Shown piece by piece: positions 1 to 12,267 of a stretch of 64,000 bases of DNA; positions within the stretch are counted from its first letter, which is position 1, and each line of letters begins with the position of its first letter. Below the pieces are notes generated by a model. The model saw only the letters and a list, made by a program, of their open reading frames with translations, did not search any database and was not told where the DNA came from. Both the position numbers and the translations under genes were made by a program. The stretch spans positions 124,001-188,000 of the forward strand of contig JAOVVO010000071.1 in assembly GCA_028564675.1 (NCBI GenBank). The letters are read 5' to 3'. The DNA is from Onchocerca lupi. Taxonomy: Eukaryota; Nematoda; Chromadorea; Rhabditida; Onchocercidae.

Positions 1-560
1 AAATATCGAAAATAGCCATTAAAATAGTATTTGCATATCTAACAATTAATACTTACAAATTGGATAATTAATTAATTAGTCAATAATTGTTCTTCAAATA
101 TTATTTGTTTATTAACGAAAATATGCATTGAAATAGTAATTAGTACTTACAAATCTAATAGTTAACTAATCAATCAATAAATACTATCTTTAAATGTTAT
201 GTATGTCTTTAAATGCAAACTTAAGCAACATTTTTTTGTGTCAGAGATAATCAATCTATGATTTAATATTAATATTTATTATCATTTATCATTTTAAATA
301 ATCCTAAAAAATATTTTCGAATAGTTTCGGTGTTAAAATATCGTAAATAGCCATTAAAATAGTATTTGCATATCTAACAATTAATACTTACAAATTGGAT
401 AATTAATTAATTAGTCAATAATTGTTCTTCAAATATTATTTGTTTATTAATTTTTAATTAATAAACAAATTATTTGTTTATTAATTTTTTTTTTTTTTCA
501 TAAATTTTCAACAATTAACTAATCAATCAATATGTACTATCTTTAAATGTTATACATTTT
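1..560. repeat. 335-bp tandem duplication at left edge
   Basis: The sequence at 1-115 (AAATATCG.AAATAGCC start) recurs almost unchanged from 336, an offset of 335 bp. The later part (ACTAATCAATCAAT, then a block with TTTAAATG) also recurs at about 515-565 in diverged form. Two copies are visible and the array may continue left of the window. The content is AT-rich with no coding potential. Confidence 0.8.
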
Positions 561-1009
561 TAAATGCAAGCTTGAGTAATACAATTATGTTATAATTAAT
601 GATTATGTTATAATCAAGAATTTTAAATTTCATTTAAAATATATTTTCAAAAAGTAATTTTGTAATTTAAATTCAAAAATAGTTAAAATAGCGATAGAAA
701 TCGTATTTTAGTCCATCCTATTTTTTATTTGTATAATTTGTGGACACATTGTAAAATAAAAGCTAAAAAGTCTATTTAAGGTTAAGTTGACCCTCAAATA
801 TTGAGGTCAAAGTAAAGTAGTAAATTCGAAATTTGAAAGAATAATTCATTTTGTATTATTTACTCAGTGAAATGTAAGATTGTTAAAATTAATTTCTTGA
901 CCATTTAATCATTTATGTATTTATAGGATTAATTTTGCTACATGTTTATTTTATATCTTATTGATTTTTATTTGGCCATCATAGAAATGATCAAAATATT
1001 CTACAGTAT

Positions 1010-1032
1010 CCATCATCATCATCATCATCACC

Positions 1033-1094
<62 letters not shown>
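1010..1094. repeat. CAT/ATC trinucleotide microsatellite
   Basis: An almost uninterrupted run of CAT units, broken once by CACCTT near 1030. In one frame it reads as a poly-histidine ORF, which I consider a by-product of the repeat. It lies about 0.85 kb before the start codon of the first gene and could be promoter-proximal or intergenic. Confidence 0.95.
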
Positions 1095-1938
1095 TTTATT
1101 GAATTAAAAGTAAACAAAATATGTTTGGGAAGAGATCGGTCAGTTTGAATAGACCAAATTATTTGACCGGTTAATCCTGTTTAACAAACAACAAAAATTA
1201 GTAGGAAAGGTGGGTTTTTATGATCGATGAATGATTGAAACGATCCGATCCCTTCTTCCAATCTACTACTATCTGACAATATTTATCATTTCTTTCAAAT
1301 ATTTCTTCGAAAATGGTCGAATCATTTTCTCTTCCAATTTTTCTCCCTTTGAAATTTATCAATTTATCAAATGATCATTCATTATTTTGCTCGAACAATA
1401 ATCAGCAGCTTTTTGTTAGATAAGCAAACTAAGAATTATTTATTTGTTTTTTTTTTTAGGTAAATAAAAACAATTAGCATTTCTTTTCTTTTTTTGATAA
1501 TTTTTCATCATTTTTACATCAATTCAAGTAAAACTTATTCAAATTAATTTCAATTCCTTAGAAGATATTTAACCCCGAATAAATAACAAAAACAATAACA
1601 ACTTTTTGATGGAAAAAAAGTATAAGTAATGTATTTTCATTAGATAAATCAATAATTGGAATTTTTTTTTGATAAGTTAGAATTGCATTAATGCAAATAA
1701 ATTTATTAAATTAAATTCAATTCTTGTCGAATATCATTTTTTGGTATATCAATAAAATTTCATGAAATCTAATTAATTTTGCTGTTCTAGCCAGGTGGAT
1801 TTAGCAATTTTTGATGGTATATGACCAGGTGCTGCTACTACCTATTAATTAACAGATTTGAAAAAAATCGATTGAAGGATAATTTTGATTCAAGCTGCTA
1901 AAAAATATTCCAATATTTTTTTTTATTTTTTGGCTGCG

Positions 1939-4900
1939 ATGTTATTATCAAAAAGAGATAATATTCTCTTGCGATATTTTTGCCTATCAATATTTTGTTT
2001 ACTATTTTGTTTACAAAAATTTTCGTTTGGAAGCGATGTTTTTTGTGGAAATTTGACAGTTTATCGATGGAAATGGTCATTGGAAAATGCAATGGTACTT
2101 GTAAGTAGGACAACAAATGACCTGAAACAATGTCTACATATTTGTTGCAGTTTAGCAGGTAAATTTTTTTATGTAATTTAAATTAAATTCAATTTTTTTA
2201 TAAATAATTGACTGAAAAATATTAATAAATTTTTTTATATAATTTAAATTAATTTCATTTTTTTTTATAAATAAATGACTAAAAAATAATAATAATAATA
2301 ATAATAATAATAATCATCTTTTATGATAGTTACTAATTAATTTTTATACAAAAACAACTTTTATGATAGGTAATAATTAATTTTTCAACTTAAACATGAT
2401 AAGTTAGATTATATCGAATCACGATTTGTCATTTATAATTTGGCATTTAATCCTAAATTTCATAATTAGAATATTTACTTTTTTAGATTTAATTATAATT
2501 AAATAAGTATTAAACTTATCTGTAACAACTAATTTGCTGATTTTTATTAAAACAACTAAGTTTAAATTTATTAGCAAAAGATCATATCAAGTTTTATAAT
2601 TGTTCATTATTAATTTTACACAAATTTATCTTATTCCTTAAGTAAACAGTTATAGAAAAATTTATATTTTAGAAAAATTAATAAAAAAAAAATTTTTTTG
2701 AAAAGAGAAATTGACCCTTTTTAAAGAATACTGTTTTCAATGTTTCTATTTTTCCCATGTAAATATGACGTATATTATTTATTTTTCATTTTTTAATTGC
2801 TCAATTTTCTCAACTTTTCTCTTTAATTAACAAAAAATGAATGGAAACAAAATTATTTTTACATCAAATTTTGAGAAAAAATTAAAATTAAAATTTATAA
2901 ATTTTTTGTAAATAAAATGATGAAAATTTATCAATTAGTTACTTTCTCTTTCATATATCTCAAATTGGCATGATGAAAATTTCAATAATTGAAATGCTTT
3001 AAATTTACGATCATATCGAAGGATAATATAAAATCACTCTCTTTTGCATATTTCAAATTAATCAGAAATTCATAAATTTGAAAATAATTTGCGCAATTGA
3101 GCGAAAAATTTAATTTTCTCGATTATAAATTTAAAGCGAAGAAGTGAATTAACGCTCCTAAAATTCTTAATAATATTTCGTTCGTAACGATACTCTCATT
3201 CATTATCTAATTAATCGTGGATATTTGAATTTTATGAAGGATTTGTTGCTGACCAGTTCTAAATCTTGTGAATAACAAAAGCTAATACAGCTAATTTCCA
3301 GTATTTTAATTCAAATTTGAATTTGAATTTTTGATCAATTGAATTTAAATTTTGGATCAACTTGTTAAAATATAGAAGATTAGCATGAAGAATCAAAATT
3401 TATCAATTAGTTACTTTCTCTAGCCCTATTTCATACAATTCGAATCAGTATGGAAATTAAATTTCAGTAATTGAAATATCTTATATTGTAATCATGTTTA
3501 AGCAATTTTACAAATAAGTTCCTTTCACCTGTTTTAATTAATCAGATATTTATAAATTTGGAAATAATTAGAATTGAAAACGGATTCGATAATATCAATA
3601 TTTTTTTTAAGATTAATTTAACAGAAAATAAGAATTTATTATGCGGAAAACGAATGCTGCTAATTTTTCAAAATCCAATTACTTGGCTCATTTAGCTTCT
3701 TGGCTTCATTGTTTCTGGATCATACAAATTATTGCTAAATTAGTTTTTCAATTTTTCTTAACATCAACAATTAATAGATTCTAAAATAGTTTTCACTTTA
3801 TTTACGATCCATTTCTATTTCTTCTTTTTCATACTTTTTAACAAAATGATTTTATCGATTACAAGCTTTTTCCAGAAATTGTCTGAACTATTCATCATTT
3901 TTTTTTTTTTTATAAAGTTTTTGAAAATTTCGAAAATGATATGAAAAATGAAAAGATGAAAGATTCATTAATTTTTAAAAAAATTTCGAAGTTGATACGA
4001 AAAAGAAGAAAGAATTAAAGATAAGGGAAACGAAGAAATTTACAAGAGTAAAACTTCTTCTTTTCGAGATTGAAATAAAATCTCATAAACAAATAAATCG
4101 ACAAAGAAGAAAAAATGACAATAAAAGATTAAATTTCTAGGTAAAAGTTTTTTCTTAAAATTCATCGCAATTTGAAAGTAATTTTGTAAACTAAAAGAAA
4201 AAAAGATGTAATTTGATAGGTTAAAATGCATTTTTTTTTTTTTAAATATAATTTTATATTTCCATGTCTTGTATAAATGAATTTTTCATTCAATTTTTAT
4301 TAAACAAAAAAATTTATTGCTGTCAACTTGGTTTAATCCAACTTAATTCAATGAATCTCAATTCATTTAATTTAATTTAAATCAATTCTTAAAAATGAAC
4401 AATTATAAACAGTTTAGATTTTTTTCACACAAATTCAATTAAACCATATTGTCCATCATTCTTGTCGGCATATTTCAATTTTATCAATAACGATCATCTT
4501 GGATTGTTTAAAATTCAATTTCTCGAAAAAATTGAATATGTTAAATTTTAAAAAAATTATTATTCACGACTATGATTGCTCTTTCTAAATAATTAATTTA
4601 ATTACCAATTGAATAATCAATTAATTACTTGGAAATTGCAATAAAATTTCCAAAAATCTCTTATTATTATTCAAATTATTGTTAAAATATGAAAATATTA
4701 TTGAAAAATATGCACTGATATTAAATTTTTTTTGATGAGGAATTGAGGAAGTATTAGATTTAATCAGTTCTTATCTTTTTATCAAACATTTTCACTCTTC
4801 AACATCGTCCTTGTCGGGATATCTAATCTTAACAACAAATAAATGACCTTGACTTACACTTAGATAAAAGTTAGTGATATGTTTGGCGATGAAGGAAATG

Positions 4901-7900
4901 ATAAATGCTGCAAGATGAAGCTTATCACATATGCAAAAGAGAAAAAATTTGTTTCTTTAAATATTTAAATTAGAAATAAAAATATTTAAATATTTTCAGT
5001 TGACATCAATTATCTTTGATAATTTTATGTTTAACGAAAAATTTATTTCACACTTGTTTCGTAATTTGATTTAAAAAAAAATTGGGAAAGAAAACTGATC
5101 GATATATCAGAATAATTCAAATTTGATCAAATTACAGTATTTCTTTCCTTCATTTTTTTTTTATTCATGAAATTTCATGGAAATATTGAAAATTTAAACT
5201 TTAATTTAAAGTTCACTTTTTTTCTTTTTTTTTGTTAATTGTTGTAATTTAGATTTGTCATATTCATAATATATGTGATTTATAATTAATTTCCAATTGC
5301 ATTTAATATCGTTATTCATTTAACATTTAATATTAATATTATTTAACACTTAATTTTTAATATTAATTAATATTTAGTACTAATATTAATAATGATAATA
5401 AAATATATATATTAATATTAAAGTTGTAAGAAATAATTATATTAATATCCTTTAACATTAATAATAAAGTTGTAAGAAATATCGTTGTTTTTTTTTTTTT
5501 TTAATTTTTTAAACGACATCAATTTTCGAATTTTTGAATAAAAAACTAAAAAAATTTTTCTATTAGCTCATTAGCTGTAATACTAATTCAATACTTATTT
5601 GCAAATTAGCTTAATTTCAATTCGAGTTTTTGATTCATTTCTTTTAATTTCTTTTCATTTTAATTCATTTCTCTCATTTATATATATATTTCTTTGAATT
5701 TTTGATGATTATATATACATATACTTCCTTGAATATTTGATGAAAATATTGATAAATTAGATTTTTGGGATAAATTTCAATTTCGCTACTTTTCGTTAAG
5801 TGGATATTTATTGTGAAATATCATTGACGCAATCTCGAGAAGAGTTATTCATGTTTATTTGTTTACATAGTTGTTTCCGATCAATCAACTTTTTTGTACT
5901 GTTAAATTTTCAAATCAAAACTATCTTTTCGTTTTTTTTTTTTTTTTTTCTGGTTTTCTTATATTTGCATAGCAAATGAAAAATTGGATTAGCAAAACGA
6001 GAAAGAAGAATCGAAAGTTTTTTAATTTTTTTAAAATTTCATCCTTCTCTTTTCTCTTTCACTTTTTTCTCAACATTTTATCATTTCTCATCTTTTTTCA
6101 AATTCCGACCAGTTTACGAATGAATCCAAAAATAAATATAAATTTGCATAAAATAATAAACAAAAAAAAAAAAAATAATTTCGACAAAATTTTAAGGAAA
6201 ATTTGCATTTGAAACAGAAAGATTTGTTTTTTTTTGGAATTATTTTACACGTACGTGAACATAATTTCTTTTCATCTAATCAAAAGATAATCATTTTTTT
6301 TAAAAAAAAAAAGAAAACAAGTTAAAACTTTGCAATTCCTAATTAAATAAAAATGAAAACTTATTGAATAAACAAATTTTATTGATAAAAAAGTAAAAAA
6401 TTAAATAAAATATTTATAAATTGTAATGCATTAAAAGGAAAAAAAAAATAATAAGACAAATATGCCTTCTTTCAGATTGTCAAGGAGTAACATTTATTGG
6501 AGTAATTGAAAAGAAAATGGCACAAGAAAATTGCTTATTAATTAAATGTCATGGTGAATGTCGATTTGATAATAGAATTGTGCTCTCTGAAGGTGTTTCA
6601 GTTAAAATTAATCGAGCTACACAGGTAAGTATAATATTTAGCTGATTTTATAGTTTTTTTTTTCTTTTTTTTTCAAATTTAAAAAGATTTTGATTGATTA
6701 TTTAAAAAATTCTTTTCACTGATATAGTTTTTTTCGTGGTTGTAAAATTTTTCTTAATTTTATATACATATATTTATTGTATTTATCTATCTTGTATTGA
6801 TTTATTCAATGTAAAGCAAAATTGCTTTCAAATTCAATTCAGATCGAGATTTTTTGATTACTCTAAAAAATTTTGATAAATTTCAAAAGAAAAACATAAA
6901 TTAATTGATTACTTTTTTTTTTTTTTTTTGAGCAATAAACTTCGAAACTTAAAATCTTTTTCATTACATCAAGTTTTATCTGTATGACAATTATGGCTAA
7001 AATAAATTTATAAACGTATATTTCAAACATGATTATAGTTGTTCTTATATCATTATCATGATTAACATTATCACGCTCTATCACTACCACTTAATGATTA
7101 TCATTATTGCAATGATTCTAGTCTTTATCATTATCATTATCATTTCTATCATATCATTGAATTTTTGAATTAGCCATATAAGGTTTTTTTTGTCTTTCAA
7201 TAAAATCAAACACATTTAATCATAACTTGTTTTTTAACTGAAATCTAATATTTATCTCTTATTTTTTATCAACATTAATATTTTTTGATAGTATATATTA
7301 TTACAATAAAACAGGTGTTAAATATTAACATCATAACTTAGCCGATTATTTCTTATATTAGAAATTAATTTAATTAAGGTAAGAAAAATAGGAAATTAAT
7401 TGCTTGAAACATGAATTATTCATCTAATATATTTTTACAAAGATATAAATTTGCATAAAATTACACTTCTAATTATCGGATGCGGGAAAAATTGACTTGA
7501 AATAGGAATAGAAGCAAATAATAATAATAATATTGGCAGTAGTAGCGTGGTAATTATTGTTGCAATAGAGTTCTATTCCAGGTAAATAATGAAAAGATGC
7601 CATTAAAATTTAGTCAATTTTAAGAGAACTGATGGAGTGGAAGAAAGAAAAGCTTTGATGTAAGGCGAAATGAAATAAGCAACAAAATAGGAAATGGAAA
7701 AAGTAATGGAATAATTGATATCTATCCTTAATGGAACTATTATGAGACTCTCGATCAATCAATTAACCAAAGAATCATTGCAATTTTTACCTTTTCATGC
7801 AAATACTTTAAAGTTTTATTGAATTGAACTTCTTCTCTCTTAAATTCCATTCTTCTTCAACAATCTTTCATATTTCTTCACATTTTAACAATAAATTACA

Positions 7901-9164
7901 AAATTCATCAATAATTGTCGAAAATAATGATGATCGAAAATAATGATGATATTACATAGGTTAGAATAATGATCTAACAAAAAATTTTTCAAATTATTCA
8001 TTCGCAGTGAAAAATTCATAGAGAATTGAAAATTCACCGGAAGTATTCATGAGATTTCTCAAAAACATCCGAAAAAGTTTTTAAGAAATCTTTCAAAAAT
8101 TTCCGAAAGATTTCATAAGATCTTTTTTGTTGATTAATTATTTGCTAAAAAAAAAAAAATAAAAATAAAAATAACTGTTGAAAAATTTCTTTTCAATTGA
8201 TCGTTTAATCGAATTAGTTGTTTAATCCTTAAATAAAATCCTCAATTAAGAAGAATTATGAGAAAAAGTAGTACCATTTCTGTTTTTTTAATTTTCAAAT
8301 TCGAAATTTTAAGGAATTTTCAATTCACTGAAATAATTTCCATCATTACCATACAGATCATCCAAGATTTATATGTGAATTTTAATTTGTTGTATAGTTT
8401 GAAACTCAATAAATTCAATGGGTACTAACTTAATATTACTCTTATTTTATTCAAATCGAAACAAATAAGTTATTTAAAAATATAAATACAAAAAAAAAAA
8501 AAAAAAAAAAAATGGAAATAAATCGATGGATTAATAAATGATCGAATTATCAATGATTTTTATAACTTAAAATATCTTAAATGAAGGATCATTTAATAAT
8601 TTATTCATTAATGTTGTTTTAAAGGAAATTTAATGTTTCATATCAAAGTAAAAAGAAAGTATAAACAATGAAAATAATAAATTGCTAAACAAATAAGCGA
8701 TTAGGTAAATCAATAAACAAAATAAGCTTAATTTCAACGAATTATTCACAGTCTGTTTAAAAATTTTCAACTTTTCATTAAATTATCATGATGAATAAGA
8801 ATAAATAAACAAATAAATAGACAAATAAATAAATAAACAAATAAACAAATAAGTAAATAAATAAATAAATAAATAAATAATCAGTGTGAGAAAAGCAAAT
8901 TAAATTAAATTTTAAACGAAATTTCAGAATTCTACTTTCGATGATTTCGATGCAACAACAGATGCCGATTTATTACCGTATGATTTTCTATCGGTGGTTA
9001 CACCAATTTGGGCAATAGCTCTGGTAATTATTGTTTCAGTACTTTGTGTAGGTTTTAATATAGTCTTAATTAGTGGATATATTTGTTGGCGAAGGAAGAT
9101 GAATCAGAAGCGTAAAGCACGTATCTCAACGATTACAACATTACATGCTTTTAATCCCACGTAA
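1939..9164 (+). CDS. MANSC-like single-pass membrane protein, 201 aa
   Basis: Three exons: 1939-2158, 6476-6624 and 8928-9164, with GT-AG introns of 4.3 and 2.3 kb; phases agree and total 201 codons plus stop. The ATG at 1939 opens a hydrophobic signal peptide of about 30 residues ending near FSFG/SD. The ectodomain has the spacing C..QCLHICC..DCQG...NCLLIKC..EC, which resembles the MANSC/PAN-type cysteine domains of extracellular proteins. An Asp/Thr-rich stalk follows, then a transmembrane segment (PIWAIALVIIVSVLCVGF and on, about residues 145-172) and a basic tail (WRRKMNQKRKAR). I infer a type I plasma-membrane protein; ligand and role are unknown. An upstream in-frame TTG codon at 1885 was not used as start. 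A polyadenylation hexamer AATAAA lies at 9324-9329. The 3' end overlaps a tandem repeat. Confidence 0.78.
2159..6475 (+). other. Intron 1 of the MANSC-like gene
   Basis: 4.3 kb of AT-rich sequence between donor AG/GTAAAT and acceptor TTTCAG. It contains an ATA microsatellite (about 2287-2313) and many poly-A/T runs, including one at about 5935-5950. The small ORFs inside are low-complexity and I do not regard them as exons. Confidence 0.7.
8800..8881. repeat. AAATAAAC/AAAT tetranucleotide tract
   Basis: A run of AAATAAAC- and AAAT-type units inside intron 2 of the MANSC-like gene, about 45 bp before the last exon. Confidence 0.85.
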
Positions 9165-9320
9165 AGAATACGTGAAAGGAAAAAGAATCAGAATACGTAA
9201 AGCACGTATTTCAACGATTACAACATTACATGCTTTTAATCCCACGTAAACAATACGTGAAAGGAAAAAGAATCAGAATACGTAAAGCACGTATTTCAAC
9301 GATTATATCTTTTAATCCTA
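9101..9320 (+). repeat. 85-bp tandem repeat spanning the last codons
   Basis: Units start at 9101, 9185 and 9270 with GAATCAGAA and continue through KARISTITTLHAFNPT and its stop codon; the third unit is truncated near 9320. Unit 1 supplies the real C-terminal tail. Unit 2 repeats the same coding words and stop, with a one-base length difference near its start, so the duplicated tails are untranslated in the present gene. Confidence 0.9.
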
Positions 9321-9330
9321 TCGAATAAAT

Positions 9331-12267
9331 ATGTATGGTAATTTTTTATTTTTTTTTGGTCTGGCCAATTTTATTGTCAAAAATTTACCATCAAATTAAT
9401 GATCATATTTATTCAAAAATTTTTTGTCCAAGAAAAATCAATATTTCATATTTTACATCATTGCTACAAATATCATCAAAAGGAATAATATTTTTTCAAA
9501 TTATGTAATTGTGCAGAAATTATATCGAATTTTTCAAATGATCTGTATAATTTGTACAATCTGATCATGTTTTTCTTGTAAATTTGAACATATGGCGAAG
9601 AATGGTTGTTTCAAAATTGATAGACGCCTTCTCAAAATTATCTTTTTTTTTTCTTTTGATAATTTTCAAAAATTTCTCAATAAATTTTTAAAATATTTGA
9701 TAGATTAAACAAATTTTAACACACTTACAATCGCTAAAATGATATCATTTTGTATGATTAGATAAAGTTTGTGAGAACTTTTGCACAAAATCCTTGCATT
9801 ACCAGTTAGATTCTATCCTATCTCTGATAAGCTCTGAGAGCAAAGTTCAAATTTCAAAGATTATTTTCAAAATCAACTTTTCAACTTATTCAGCCATTCA
9901 ATAGCTTTAATTTGTATTTATGTATATATGTAATGAAAAATATTTGCAGTGCCATTTGTCCGGGTAACTCTTGAAGATATCTGATATATCCATCAGGTGT
10001 TATCACCTGTAAAAACCAAAATAAACATTGAAATGTTTAAAATTTAATAATTCAATGTTTACCTGATCACAAATGAAAGATATTTCATGAATTCATTACT
10101 AAATTTCAATTTCCAGAAAAATATTAAATTTTCAACAGCATTATTAAAATATATATCAGCATTTATGTTAATTGTTTTTTTCAAATTAATCATATTTCAT
10201 AAATTATTCAAATTTAAATTTACTTTTTTTTTTCTCATTCCGGTTAAATGTTTCATTATTGTTTTTTTTTTTTTTTTTTTTTTTATGATAAAAACTTTTC
10301 CTATTGTTTTGATATCAATCATTTTGTAATTGAATATAAAATTGCATTAAATTTACCAACAATGCTGTCATCGATATTATTTAAACAAGAAAAATTTTGC
10401 CAAAATTACCTTTTTGCAAACTTTTTTTTTTTTTTTTTTGAATTTAATTTTGCATCGATTATTGTAATAAAAGTAAAAATTGATAAAATATCACGCAAAA
10501 TTCATTTCAAGTTTATCATCGAACATATTCTAATCATTTGTTATTGCAATAAAAGTGATAAAATAATATGTAAGATTCGTTTTGACATTATTATCGAATG
10601 TGTTTTATTATCAGTTATTACAGTAAAAATAACGAATAACATTGTAAGTGAAGAAGGAAAAAATCTCGAAATTATCATCAAATATTTTTGATTAGAAATT
10701 GCAAATTAGACAAGTTTTTGATTTCGACTTTAGTTAGACAATTTTTGATTTTAGTTAAGCATTAATCGTAATTTCCGAACATCAATAAATTATATAATCG
10801 TTATAAATTGAAATAATTATATAGTTTTTTTCTTTCTTTTTTTTTTTTTTTTTTAAACATAAATACATATATATATATCTTTTTAAAATGATTTATCGCT
10901 ATTCTTTATTCTAATATTTTTTTTTTCAACATATTTGAAATTATAAAAAATTGCAGAATTTTTCAATTAATTAAAAATTGATTTATTGACAAAATTTTCA
11001 TTTCGTTAAAGTAAAGATACAAAATTGCTTAATTTCAGCTATTCGTTGGTTTCTTTTTTTTCGATGGAAATCATTAATCTTCAAATTATTTACGAATAAA
11101 AAGATTAAATGTTGTAATTGGCATCACAAATTTCTTGTAAAAATGCCAATATAGAAAGCTATCAGAAATTTTTTATAACAGATCTCTTTCTTTTTTTTTT
11201 CATTCTTACTAGAAATAAGGAATTGAATGATCAATAATGATGAACCAATCATGATCATTACCTATTTTTGGTCCAATTACTTCTTCTCACTTTACTCGCT
11301 TCAAGTCTCACAGAAACGATTCTCAGAATTTCTATATCGTTTAAACTCAAAAAAACTTTTCAATTTCTAACGAACCTTAAAATTTTGAATAAATCGAAAC
11401 AGAACTAAAATAGCAAATTCTCGAAGTAAATATTTAAATTCAGTAGATATTTTGCACTTTTTTTTTTCATTTCCTTTTTTCATGTCTTTTAAAAGTTCTT
11501 TGAATTCAAATATTTTTCTAAACATTAGCCCTTATTCTAATGACACATTAAACGAGAAGGCAGTTGACAAAACGTTAAACGTAAAAAAGTGATCCTGCAC
11601 TATCATTCCGGTAAATTTTGAAATATTTTAATGATTTGTCTGTTTCATTAATCATATAGTAAAAATCAAAATAAGATTTATTCCTTTCTACTGCAATTCA
11701 AACAATGTATGAGTTTTTTCAAGAAACATAAACAGAACAATCAATATAATAAACAACAATCAAAATGACCCGAATCAAAGAACATATCATTGTTGAAAGC
11801 ATATTTATCAACAGTAGTACTCTATATGAAACACCCAATATAAATCACTTTAATATTATATAAAATACTTCATACAGAATATAACATTCTATACAATACA
11901 GAAATACTTATATCGAATGTTTTCTTAGTTATTCGCCAGTTTGAAAATAAATCAAAATAAAAAAAAGACCTGATGCACATAAAACTGCTTAAATATAATC
12001 AAAAAATAAACTAATTAGATAAGGATAAAGATTGTTTATCAAATTTATTACTATCTTTCCGAATTCGTATCTTCCTTGAATCTACTTTAAAATCTACTTT
12101 TCCTACTGTTCCAATTTTCTTGTGCTTCAGAAATTCATTAGAGGGAAATTTTTTTTACAGAACAAATAATTTTACAAAAAATCTTTGATGTTGCGTAATT
12201 CAACTTGAAAATAAAATTGCAGAACCGACTGATATTGACATATCCTTTTAAGAATGAAATACAATAC
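9331..12267. other. Intergenic, no gene recognised
   Basis: AT-rich spacer between the + strand MANSC-like gene and the 3' end of EFL1 on the minus strand, so a tail-to-tail interval. It holds long T-runs (for example 10261-10283 and 10421-10439) and low-complexity ORFs at 10087-10691 that show no family signature. No RNA gene was seen. Confidence 0.6.

Noticed and set aside
942..1148. Poly-histidine ORF
   Set aside because: It is a CAT microsatellite read as protein; no splice or start context and no sequence beyond the repeat.
1885..1938. N-terminal extension of the MANSC-like protein from an in-frame TTG
   Set aside because: Nematode nuclear genes start at ATG; the ATG at 1939 directly precedes a good signal peptide.
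7921..7952. Short direct repeat AAATAATGATGATCG, possible CRISPR-like unit
   Set aside because: Only two copies, no regular spacers, eukaryotic context.
10087..10691. Overlapping Phe- and Lys-rich ORFs
   Set aside because: Low-complexity A/T-run translations with no domain or splice evidence.
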